Below the pieces are notes generated by a model. That model was not told where the DNA came from and searched no databases. It saw only the letters and a program-made list of their open reading frames with translations. This document shows positions 1 to 6,092 of a DNA stretch of 9,186 bases, in pieces; position 1 is the stretch's first letter; each line of letters begins with the position of its first letter. Origin of the DNA: Chloroflexota bacterium (GTDB lineage Bacteria; Chloroflexota; Limnocylindria; Limnocylindrales; Limnocylindraceae); the NCBI GenBank assembly GCA_016463555.1, contig JAEMRB010000036.1:1-9186 (forward strand), written 5' to 3'. Made by a program: the position numbers and the translations under genes.

Positions 1-20
1 GCCCGCGCATGGGCGCTCGC

Positions 21-1319
21 TCAGTGCCGTGCGGCGACTGCCGCTGCGGCCTCAGAGAAGATGCGGATGGCCGTATCCATTTCGGCTTCGTTCACGACGA
101 GTGGTGGGCTCATGCGCACGCCGCGGTCGCCACATGTCAGCACAAGGAGGCCGCGCTCAAACGCCTCGACCTCAACCTCGCCGGCAATGTCACCGTCGGT
201 GAAGTCGACGCCGATCATCAGGCCGATGCCACGAATGTCGGTGACATGCTTATTTCCCGCAAGGCCAGCGCGCAGACCCTTGAGCGCCTGTGCGCCGCGA
301 TCAATCGCGTTCTGCATCAGGTTCTCATCGCGAATCACCTCAAGTGTGGCGATGGCCGCAGCTGCAGCAACCGGGTTGCCACCAAACGTTGAGCCGTGTG
401 AGCCAGGCTTCCAGCGCATCCAATGCTCTTTGGCAATCACTGCGCCAATCGGCATCCCTGAGCCGAGACCCTTCGCTGCGGCGACGATGTCGGGCTCAAT
501 GCCGAAGTTTTCAATCGCCCACATCTTGCCGGTGCGACCGGCGCCGGACTGCACCTCGTCAACAACGATGGCGATGCAGTACTTGTCGGCGATCTGCTTC
601 AGACGTGGGAAGAACTCCTTGTCGGGGACGATGTAGCCACCCTCACCCTGCACCGGCTCAACAACGAACGCGGCAATCTCGTCGCCAGGGATGGTGCGCG
701 CAATGATGCGCTGCTCCAGCTCGTCAAGGCCCTCGCTGCCGAATGGCACATGCAAGAAGCCTGGCGCGAGTGGACCAAAGTGGGCGTGATACTTCGCCTT
801 GGAATTTGTCAGCGTCAGTGCGCCGAGGGTTCGTCCGTGGAAGCCGCCGACGAAACCAACGATCCACTGGCGGCCACTCATGTAGCGCGCCAATTTGATG
901 GAGGCCTCAACCGCTTCGGTCCCTGAATTCTGTAAGAGGACCTTTGATGGCCCCTTCCATGGTGCCGATGCGGCAAGTGCCGATGCGAGCTCCTGGTAGC
1001 GCTGCTCGTAGAAGTCGGAGGCGCTGTAGTGCAAGAGGCGCTGCGCCTGCTGCACGATCGCGTCGACCACGCGCGGGTGGCAGTGGCCCGTGGAGTTCAC
1101 GGCGATGCCGGCGCAGAAGTCGAGGAAGACGTTCCCGTCCTGATCCTCAACGCCCATCCCAAAGCCGCGTACGGGGGCAAACGGATAGGCGCGGGGCAGG
1201 CTTCCGGAGACGACGGCCTGGTCGGCGGCAACCTGGGCGAGGGCCCTTGGGCCGGGCACCTTGGTGACGAGGTGCGGCAGCGTGGCTGGCCAGGTTGCAG
1301 GCTTCTCGGCGATCGTCAT
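21..1319 (-). CDS. Class III PLP aminotransferase, acetylornithine/ornithine/4-aminobutyrate aminotransferase family
   Basis: A 432-residue, fold-type I PLP enzyme of the class III (omega-amino acid) aminotransferases, the normal length for the family. Visible landmarks are NSGTEAVEAS (131-140, phosphate-binding region), FHGRTLGALT (160-169), EPVQGEGG (221-228), DEVQSGAGRTG (254-264, Asp254 to contact the pyridine nitrogen), the PLP lysine Lys283 in AAAKGLGSG, and HGSTFGGNPV (308-317). The N-terminal style, with PGPRA near residue 22 and GIAVNSTGHCHP at 71-82, resembles the archaeal/thermophile ornithine aminotransferase and amino-acid racemase branch rather than E. coli ArgD or GabT. The ATG at 1317-1319 is chosen because AGGAGG lies 6 bases upstream; the open frame extends to 1433 but that would overlap the upstream gene. 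It follows the P5C dehydrogenase gene by 55 bp on the same strand, so ornithine delta-transamination to glutamate semialdehyde is the likely reaction. 4-aminobutyrate, acetylornithine or racemase activity cannot be excluded. The family is certain; the substrate is inferred. Confidence 0.93.
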   Translation of the reverse strand: MTIAEKPATWPATLPHLVTKVPGPRALAQVAADQAVVSGSLPRAYPFAPVRGFGMGVEDQDGNVFLDFCAGIAVNSTGHCHPRVVDAIVQQAQRLLHYSASDFYEQRYQELASALAASAPWKGPSKVLLQNSGTEAVEASIKLARYMSGRQWIVGFVGGFHGRTLGALTLTNSKAKYHAHFGPLAPGFLHVPFGSEGLDELEQRIIARTIPGDEIAAFVVEPVQGEGGYIVPDKEFFPRLKQIADKYCIAIVVDEVQSGAGRTGKMWAIENFGIEPDIVAAAKGLGSGMPIGAVIAKEHWMRWKPGSHGSTFGGNPVAAAAAIATLEVIRDENLMQNAIDRGAQALKGLRAGLAGNKHVTDIRGIGLMIGVDFTDGDIAGEVEVEAFERGLLVLTCGDRGVRMSPPLVVNEAEMDTAIRIFSEAAAAVAARH

Positions 1320-1325
1320 GGTGCC

Positions 1326-1331
1326 CCTCCT
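1326..1331 (-). promoter_or_regulatory. Ribosome binding site of the aminotransferase gene
   Basis: On the minus strand this reads AGGAGG, 6 bases before the ATG at 1317-1319. It decides the start against the longer open frame, whose upstream Met codon near 1433 lies inside the preceding gene. Confidence 0.85.
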
Positions 1332-1374
1332 ATGGATGCTTTCTATGCGGAGTGTATACGAGGAGAACCCCCGT

Positions 1375-2940
1375 TTAGCGGACGATTGTCTGGCTCTGCT
1401 CGCGCAGGTACTGCGGCACGTAGTAGAGGCCACCGCCCGACTTCCCCGTCGTGCCCGACTTCTTCCAGCCGCCGAACGGCTGGACCATCGGCCATGCGCC
1501 GGTCGTGGAGCCCACCCGGCGGTTTACGTAGATGACCCCGCCATCAATGGTGTCGAGGAAGGTCTTGATCTCGGCCTCATCCTCGGTGTAGCAACCGGCG
1601 GTGAGGGCGTACTCGCTCTCGTTGGCGAGGGCGATCCCCTCTTCGAACGAGGCGATCTTCGCCACCGCAACGAACGGCGTGAAGAGCTCGTCCGTAAAGA
1701 GGCGATGCGTTGCGGGGAGGCCCGTCACCACGGTCGGTGTGACGTAGAAGCCCTTGGCGAGATCGCCATCGGTCAGGCGACCGCCGCCGATCTCGATCGT
1801 TCCATCACGCTTCGCCTCGTCGCAAGCCTGCATAAAGGTGTCGACGGAGCGCTGGTTGATGATTGGCCCAAGGAAGACGCCGCGCACCGTTGGGTCGCCG
1901 ACCTTCAGCGCCTTCGTCTTCTCTACGAGGTGCTTCACGAATTCGTCATGCACCGACGCTTCGATATAGACGCGGCTATTCGCCGAGCACTTCTGCCCAC
2001 CGAGACCGAACGCAGAGCGAAGGACCCCTTCGGCCGCCTTCTCGAGATCCGCATGCTTTGAGATGATCGTTGGGTTCTTTCCGCCCATCTCAACAATGAC
2101 GGGCTTCGGATAGTTCTTGGCGAACGATCGGTAGACCTGCATGCCCACCTCGGCTGAGCCGGTGAAGGTGATGCCGGAGACATCGTGGTTCTCCTGCAGC
2201 TCCGCGCCGACGCTTTCGCCTGGCCCCATCACCATGTTGAAGACACCGGCAGGAATTCCTGCATCGCTAATCGCTTGCGCGAGCAGCACCGCCGAGAGCG
2301 GTGCCTCTGACGAAGGCTTCAGCACCACCGAGTTGCCGGCAACAAGTGCGGCACCAACTGGACCGCCCATCAGGGCGAAGGGGAAGTTGAATGGGCTGAT
2401 GACCGCCCAGACGCCGTACGGCTTCAGAACGGTGGTCGTCTCAACCTTTGCGTCACCGAGGTTCCCCATGGTGTGGACGTAGCCCTTATTGCGCTCAACC
2501 TCACCCGCGTAGATGCGGAAGAAGTCGGCGGTCTCTTCGACGTCGCCGAGTGCCTCGAGGCGGTTCTTGCCAACCTCAATAGAGAGGAGTGCGGAGTAGA
2601 GGAACTGTCGCTCGCTGATCAGCTCGGCTGCCGCGCGAATCAGCGCGACGCGCTCCTGCCATGGTCGCTTCGACCAGGCTGGGTACGCCGCCTTCGCCGC
2701 CGCGATCGCCGCCTTTGCGGTGCTGCGGTCGCCCTTACTAAAGGTGCCGACGACACTGCCGTCGATTGGGGACTTCTTCACAAAGGTGTCACCCGCGGTA
2801 GACCAGCTGCCGTTGATGAAGTTGCCGTGTGCGCCGCCCATCATGGCGCGGGCCTGCGCGAGGCCGGCCTCGTACCCAATATGGATCTCCTCATTGGAGT
2901 CGTTCAGGGTGGCGTACGTGATCTTCAACTTCTCAGCCAT
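1375..2940 (-). CDS. rocA: L-glutamate gamma-semialdehyde (1-pyrroline-5-carboxylate) dehydrogenase, aldehyde dehydrogenase superfamily
   Basis: A 521-residue aldehyde dehydrogenase that would oxidise glutamate-5-semialdehyde (in equilibrium with P5C) to glutamate with NAD(P)+. Catalytic features are all present: the substrate-orienting Asn185 in SPFNFP, the cofactor segment FTGSAEVG (259-266), general base Glu284 in VEMGGKNP, nucleophile Cys318 in GGQKCSANSR, and DELFTPF (417-423). The C-terminal block, with NRRVGSTTG at 473-481 and QPFGGWKKSGTTGKSGG at 487-503, is the pattern of monofunctional P5C dehydrogenases (RocA/PruA class; about 515-545 residues). There is no proline dehydrogenase domain, so this is not PutA. 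The ATG at 2938-2940 has AAGGA 7 bases upstream; an earlier in-frame Met at 2967 lacks this support. It is followed 55 bp downstream by the aminotransferase and preceded by the Fur gene (51-bp gap, same strand). The symbol rests on family likeness; other semialdehyde substrates are possible. Confidence 0.9.
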   Translation of the reverse strand: MAEKLKITYATLNDSNEEIHIGYEAGLAQARAMMGGAHGNFINGSWSTAGDTFVKKSPIDGSVVGTFSKGDRSTAKAAIAAAKAAYPAWSKRPWQERVALIRAAAELISERQFLYSALLSIEVGKNRLEALGDVEETADFFRIYAGEVERNKGYVHTMGNLGDAKVETTTVLKPYGVWAVISPFNFPFALMGGPVGAALVAGNSVVLKPSSEAPLSAVLLAQAISDAGIPAGVFNMVMGPGESVGAELQENHDVSGITFTGSAEVGMQVYRSFAKNYPKPVIVEMGGKNPTIISKHADLEKAAEGVLRSAFGLGGQKCSANSRVYIEASVHDEFVKHLVEKTKALKVGDPTVRGVFLGPIINQRSVDTFMQACDEAKRDGTIEIGGGRLTDGDLAKGFYVTPTVVTGLPATHRLFTDELFTPFVAVAKIASFEEGIALANESEYALTAGCYTEDEAEIKTFLDTIDGGVIYVNRRVGSTTGAWPMVQPFGGWKKSGTTGKSGGGLYYVPQYLREQSQTIVR

Positions 2941-2947
2941 GGGTCCA

Positions 2948-2952
2948 TCCTT
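2948..2952 (-). promoter_or_regulatory. Ribosome binding site of the P5C dehydrogenase gene
   Basis: On the minus strand this reads AAGGA, 7 bases before the ATG at 2938-2940. It supports that start over the Met codon nine residues earlier. Confidence 0.7.
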
Positions 2953-2991
2953 GCTTGTGCGGCGCACATGCGGCGCGCCATCCGGCTGAGT

Positions 2992-3450
2992 CTACCGCGC
3001 GGCGGCGGCTCGGCAGGAGGGGCAGCGCCCCTGGAGCGAGAGGTGGTCGAGGTCGGCGGCGTAGCCGGTGACCCGCTCGATCGCCGCAAGGATCGGCTTC
3101 GCCGCGGCAGCATCAAGCTCCACCTCGGCACCGCACCCCTGGCAGTGCAGGTGCCCGTGCGCGAGCACCTCCTCTAGGTGGTACGTCTCACGGCCGTCGA
3201 CGCCGTGGTGATGGCTGGCGAACCCGAGCTCTTCGAGGAGATCGAGCGTGCGGTAGACCGTGGACGGGGTTGCCGATGGGTCTGCGGCACGCACGCGCTC
3301 CACCAGCTCGGCCCCGGTCGCATGACCGTCGGAGGCGGCGAGCACGTCGGCGATCAGCTGTCGCTGCTCGGTCCAACGCTGGCCGCGACCCTGCACCGCC
3401 GCCTGCAGGCGGGTGGCGAGGCTCCCTTGCGGATCGGGCGTGGGCTTCAT
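2992..3450 (-). CDS. Fur-family metal-responsive transcriptional regulator (Nur/Zur/Fur type not settled)
   Basis: A 152-residue Fur-family repressor. Order of features: N-terminal helix and GQRWTEQR (23-30); His43 and the winged helix, with recognition helix in PSTVYRTLDLLEELG (62-76); His80-82 in the hinge region; then the dimerisation/metal domain with HLEE (91-94), the His-rich HGHLHCQGCG (98-107), and CPSC (143-146). Cys103/Cys106 plus Cys143/Cys146 form the usual structural Zn(Cys)4 site, while His98, His100 and His102 lie where regulatory metal ligands sit. It is transcribed away from cbiMQO with a palindrome between them, so it probably senses the imported metal (Ni2+ or Co2+) and represses the transporter and itself. 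I chose the ATG at 3448-3450 because a TANNNT box lies 7 bases upstream and no Shine-Dalgarno is visible. An in-frame Met at 3484-3486 would put the start codon inside the palindrome. The family is sure; the sensed metal is inference from context. Confidence 0.92.
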   Translation of the reverse strand: MKPTPDPQGSLATRLQAAVQGRGQRWTEQRQLIADVLAASDGHATGAELVERVRAADPSATPSTVYRTLDLLEELGFASHHHGVDGRETYHLEEVLAHGHLHCQGCGAEVELDAAAAKPILAAIERVTGYAADLDHLSLQGRCPSCRAAAAR

Positions 3451-3457
3451 CCCAGGG

Positions 3458-3463
3458 AGGATA
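3458..3463 (-). promoter_or_regulatory. Candidate -10 box of the Fur-family gene, close to a leaderless start
   Basis: The minus strand reads TATCCT, separated from the ATG at 3450 by 7 bases. No Shine-Dalgarno precedes that ATG, so transcription may begin at or next to the start codon. The palindrome at 3474-3493 lies 10 bases upstream, where it would cover the -35 region. No good -35 hexamer is visible. Confidence 0.4.
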
Positions 3464-3473
3464 CGGGAAACCT

Positions 3474-3493
3474 TATTGCAATGCATTGCGATA
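3474..3493. promoter_or_regulatory. 20-bp palindrome, candidate operator for the Fur-family regulator
   Basis: TATTGCAATGCATTGCGATA is an inverted repeat with 9 of 10 base pairs matching; the only mismatch is 3477/3490. It lies in the 90-bp gap between the regulator and cbiM, overlapping the likely promoter zones of both. It can also be read as TTGCAA-N4-TTGCGA, which resembles the Streptomyces Nur box as I remember it (TTGCAA-N5-TTGCAA), with a spacer one base shorter. Binding is inferred from position and symmetry. Confidence 0.7.
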
Positions 3494-3497
3494 GACT
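3492..3497 (+). promoter_or_regulatory. Candidate -10 box for cbiMQO
   Basis: TAGACT fits TANNNT and overlaps the right end of the palindrome, so a repressor bound there would block RNA polymerase. No convincing -35 element is seen 16-18 bases upstream, so this is a weak call. The resulting leader would be about 37 bases. Confidence 0.3.
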
Positions 3498-3530
3498 AGG
3501 TGGGTCGCCCAGCGGTCGATGCTGGAGCTG

Positions 3531-3536
3531 AGGAGG
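3531..3536 (+). promoter_or_regulatory. Ribosome binding site of cbiM
   Basis: AGGAGG lies 4 bases before the ATG at 3541. It is too close to the TTG at 3538 and 16 bases from the TTG at 3553, so it favours the ATG. Confidence 0.8.
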
Positions 3537-3540
3537 TTTG

Positions 3541-4494
3541 ATGTACCCACAGTTGCATATCCCCGACGGGTTCCTTTCGCCGCAGCTCTCCCTCCTGCTC
3601 TGGGTCGCGACTGCAGTGCTCGTGGGGATCGCCGTGCGGAAATCCGGGCGCGCTGATGTGAAGCTGCTCGCATCGCAGCCGATCCTGATGGGGGTCCTTG
3701 GCGCATTCATCTTCGCCGCGCAGATGTTCAACTTCCCTGTTGCGACCGGCACCAGCGGCCATCTACTCGGTGGGGTACTCGCCGGCTATCTGCTCGGCCC
3801 GTGGGCGGGCACGATCGTGATGGCAACGGTGATTGGCATCCAGGCGCTCCTCTTTCAGGATGGTGGTCTGTTGGCGCTCGGCGCCAACGCTTTCAACATG
3901 GGGATCATCGGCACACTCGGCGGTTCGTTTGTCGCTCGAGGTATCGGCACGGCGCTCGGCGGTAGCCGCAGCGCATCAATCCTCGGCGCAGGAGCCGCCG
4001 CCTGGCTTGCCGTTGTTGCGGCGGCAGGATTCACCACGTTGCAACTCGGCCTCTCCGGCACGACCAATGTTGCTATTGGGCTTCCCGCGATGCTCGGCGT
4101 GCATGCCCTCATCGGCATTGGCGAAGCACTGATCACCGTTGCTGCGCTCACCTTCATTGCACAAACAGCACCAGACATTTTGGCGGGCGTTGCTGCGCCA
4201 TCAAAGGCATCGCCAGTACGTCGCCTGGTGACCGGAGTAGCGATTGCAGGTGGGGTGGCCACACTCGCGAGCCTCTTCGCATCGACTGATCCAGATGGCC
4301 TCGAGGCCGTTGCAGTGCAGCTTGGATTTTTGAACGCTGGAGAGGTGTCACCATTCGAACTCTTCCCCGGCTACACCATTCCCGGACTTGATGGCGGCGC
4401 ATCGACCGCTGTCGCTGGCGTACTTGGGATCATCGTTGTGATTGGCGTGCTGTTCGCACTCGGGCGACTCGCGCGGAGTCGTGCGCAATCGTGA
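3541..4494 (+). CDS. cbiM: ECF transporter Ni2+/Co2+ substrate-binding membrane component CbiM with C-terminal PDGLE (CbiN-like) domain
   Basis: A 317-residue membrane protein that captures Ni2+ or Co2+ for the CbiMQO energy-coupling-factor transporter. Residues 1-220 are the CbiM/NikM domain: LHIPDGFLS near the N-terminus, MFNFPVATGTSGHLLGG (62-78, His74), QALLFQDGGLLALGANAFNMG (101-121), and HALIGIGEALIT (188-199). Residues 225-317 are a PDGLE domain, with a membrane helix, the DPDGLE motif at 250-255, and a last helix around 288-308. This is the CbiN/NikN-like auxiliary part fused to CbiM, which explains the absence of a separate cbiN. The family usually begins MHIPDG with the N-terminus and His2 as metal ligands; here the chosen ATG adds four residues before LHIPDG. 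A TTG at 3553 would give the classical N-terminus but is poorly spaced from AGGAGG. It heads an operon with cbiQ, whose start overlaps the stop. Co2+ versus Ni2+ cannot be decided from sequence. Confidence 0.95.
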   Translation: MYPQLHIPDGFLSPQLSLLLWVATAVLVGIAVRKSGRADVKLLASQPILMGVLGAFIFAAQMFNFPVATGTSGHLLGGVLAGYLLGPWAGTIVMATVIGIQALLFQDGGLLALGANAFNMGIIGTLGGSFVARGIGTALGGSRSASILGAGAAAWLAVVAAAGFTTLQLGLSGTTNVAIGLPAMLGVHALIGIGEALITVAALTFIAQTAPDILAGVAAPSKASPVRRLVTGVAIAGGVATLASLFASTDPDGLEAVAVQLGFLNAGEVSPFELFPGYTIPGLDGGASTAVAGVLGIIVVIGVLFALGRLARSRAQS

Positions 4495-5276
4495 TCGCTG
4501 AGCCCCGTAGCGTTGGACGTGACGCGCGCGCTGCAGTGATCGCCACGCTTGCCTTTGTCACGGCCGTTGCACTGCTGCCACCTGGCTCCTATTTGGCACT
4601 GCTCTTCGCCTGGCTGCTGCTGGCATTTGCCGGTGCACTGCTCGGCATAGGCCCAACGCGCCTTGCCCGGCGAGGACTGGTTGCGTTGCCGTTTGTGGTC
4701 GCAGCGGTGCCGATCGTGTTCCTGCGGAGTGACGAGTTGCTCTGGGCCGGCTCAGTCGGCCCCCTCACCCTGCAGGTCTCTGGGGCGGGGCTGCGCATCG
4801 CGCTCACCGCACTCATCAAGGCATGGATCAGCGTGCAGGCGTCCATGCTGCTCTTGGCGTTTGCGAGTGCCCCCTCAATCGTCACCGCCCTCCGCCGCAT
4901 GAAGCTTCCCGAAGTGATCGCCACCAGCGCCGGCCTCACGATTCGCTACCTTGAGCTCCTCCGTGATGAGGCGCGACGCATGCTCCGCGCCCGCACCGCA
5001 CGCTCCGCGAGCCCTGTGGGCTCTGGTCGAGAGCGAATCGGCGGCAGCATCTCGTGGCGTGCGCGAACAACGGGGAACCTGGTCGGCTCGCTCTTCTTGC
5101 GCGCCTACTCCCGAGCGCAGCGCATTGAGGAGGCCGCCGCCTCGCGCGGGGCGACTGGCTCACTCTCTATCGGGACCATGCCGACGGCCGACCCGCGCCT
5201 CACGATCAAGGTGATCGGCGTTTTCGCCCTGGTGCTCGCCCTGACGCTCTTTGGCGCGCTGCTGCCGCGACTGTAG
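4491..5276 (+). CDS. cbiQ: ECF transporter transmembrane coupling component CbiQ
   Basis: A 261-residue membrane protein, the T-component that links CbiM to the ATPase. Hydrophobic segments lie near residues 15-35, 36-53, 62-78, 105-126 and 239-257. Between them is the large cytoplasmic part with the two coupling helices: RYLELLRDEARRMLRARTARS (152-172) and GSLFLRAYSRAQRIEEAAASRG (199-220). In CbiQ proteins these end in Ala-Arg-Gly-type motifs that dock into the ATPase; here the first reads ARS and the second ends SRG. The start is the GTG at 4491, which shares the four bases GTGA with the cbiM stop, pointing to translational coupling. A weak GGAG at 4475-4478 lies upstream. The usual N-terminal D-x-R is kept as DAR (11-13). 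cbiO follows after 9 bp. The family is clear; overall similarity to textbook CbiQ is moderate. Confidence 0.92.
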   Translation: MIAEPRSVGRDARAAVIATLAFVTAVALLPPGSYLALLFAWLLLAFAGALLGIGPTRLARRGLVALPFVVAAVPIVFLRSDELLWAGSVGPLTLQVSGAGLRIALTALIKAWISVQASMLLLAFASAPSIVTALRRMKLPEVIATSAGLTIRYLELLRDEARRMLRARTARSASPVGSGRERIGGSISWRARTTGNLVGSLFLRAYSRAQRIEEAAASRGATGSLSIGTMPTADPRLTIKVIGVFALVLALTLFGALLPRL

Positions 5277-5285
5277 GCTGAGCAG

Positions 5286-6092
5286 ATGACTGACCAGCAC
5301 GAACACCCGCATACGCATCCAGGGGCACCGCTGCCGCACAGCCATGGTCACGAACACGCCCACGATGCGGCGCTCGCGCCAACTGGCGACGGCACCATCG
5401 CGATCTCCCACCTGCACTTCCGCTACCCAGACGGAACCGAGGCGCTGCGCGGCATTGATCTAGCGATCGCCGGCGGCGAAAAGATTGCGCTCTTGGGGCC
5501 GAACGGCGCGGGGAAGAGCACCCTGATGCTGCACCTCAACGGGATCCACCGGCCCACCCACGGCACCGTGCATGTGGCTGGGGCGCAGGTATCGAACGAG
5601 ACGATCGGGCGTGTACGTGCCGAGGTTGGGCTCGTCTTTCAAGATCCCGATGATCAGCTCTTCAGCCCAACGGTGTGGGACGACGTTGCCTTCGGCCCAA
5701 CGCACATGGGGCTCACCTCCAGTGCCATTCATGACCGCGTCGAGACTGCACTTGCCGCTGTTGGCGCGCTTGACCTCGCGCAGCGCGCGCCGATGCGCCT
5801 CTCAATCGGTCAGCGCAAGCGTGTCGCCCTGGCCACCGTCTTGGCGATGAACCCGAGCATCTTGGTCTTCGATGAGCCATCTGCTGGGCTCGACCCGCGC
5901 GGACGACGTGAACTCATTGGGCTGCTGCAGTCGCTCACGCAGACACTCATCGTCAGCACCCACGACCTTGAGTTGGCTCGCGCCGCATTCCCGCGCAGCA
6001 TCGTGGTTGATCGCGGCGTGATTGTGGCCGACGGATCAACGAGCGAGATTCTGGCAAACCGCGAGCTCCTGCTCGCGCACGGACTCGCCTAA
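5286..6092 (+). CDS. cbiO: ECF transporter ATP-binding component CbiO with His-rich N-terminal extension
   Basis: A 268-residue ABC ATPase that powers the CbiMQO metal importer on the cytoplasmic side. Motifs in order: Walker A GPNGAGKST (71-79), Q-loop VFQDPDDQLFSPTV (117-130) typical of CbiO/EcfA, signature LSIGQRKRV (172-180), Walker B ILVFDEPSAGLDP (192-204), and switch STHD (224-227). The signature has Ile instead of the first Gly of LSGGQ, a substitution of a kind I believe occurs in other CbiO proteins. The first 27 residues carry nine histidines (5, 7, 9, 11, 18, 20, 22, 24, 26) before the ABC domain begins near residue 37. This is a probable metal-binding tail and fits a nickel or cobalt role. 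The ATG at 5286 follows cbiQ by 9 bp with only a weak Shine-Dalgarno, so translation is likely coupled. Its stop overlaps that of the convergent rarA. Confidence 0.95.
   Translation: MTDQHEHPHTHPGAPLPHSHGHEHAHDAALAPTGDGTIAISHLHFRYPDGTEALRGIDLAIAGGEKIALLGPNGAGKSTLMLHLNGIHRPTHGTVHVAGAQVSNETIGRVRAEVGLVFQDPDDQLFSPTVWDDVAFGPTHMGLTSSAIHDRVETALAAVGALDLAQRAPMRLSIGQRKRVALATVLAMNPSILVFDEPSAGLDPRGRRELIGLLQSLTQTLIVSTHDLELARAAFPRSIVVDRGVIVADGSTSEILANRELLLAHGLA

Noticed and set aside
1..20. Partial inverted repeat GCCC/GGGC downstream of the aminotransferase stop
   Set aside because: Only 4 bp are visible and the window ends here, so a terminator cannot be judged.
1261..2061. Long plus-strand open frame opposite the P5C dehydrogenase
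   Set aside because: It is antisense to two clearly conserved genes, resembles no protein family I recognise, and reflects the low stop frequency in GC-rich DNA.
2957..2980. GC-rich inverted repeats (GGCGC/GCGCC) between the Fur-family and dehydrogenase genes as a terminator
   Set aside because: The stem is only 5 bp with a 9-base loop and no T run follows on either strand.
3451..3486. Longer start for the Fur-family protein at the Met codon 3484-3486
   Set aside because: That start codon would lie inside the palindromic box, has no Shine-Dalgarno or promoter, and adds residues before the conserved part that Fur proteins do not need.
3509..3525. Small hairpin CCAGC/GCTGG just upstream of the cbiM Shine-Dalgarno as a metal riboswitch
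   Set aside because: A 5-bp stem alone is too small, and the 90-bp gap cannot hold a cobalamin riboswitch; nothing matches the NiCo (czcD) riboswitch pattern that I could recognise.
5286..6092. Ile in the CbiO signature LSIGQ as a sign of a dead ATPase
   Set aside because: Walker A, Walker B, Q-loop and switch His are all intact, and substitutions at this signature position are, to my knowledge, found in other CbiO proteins.
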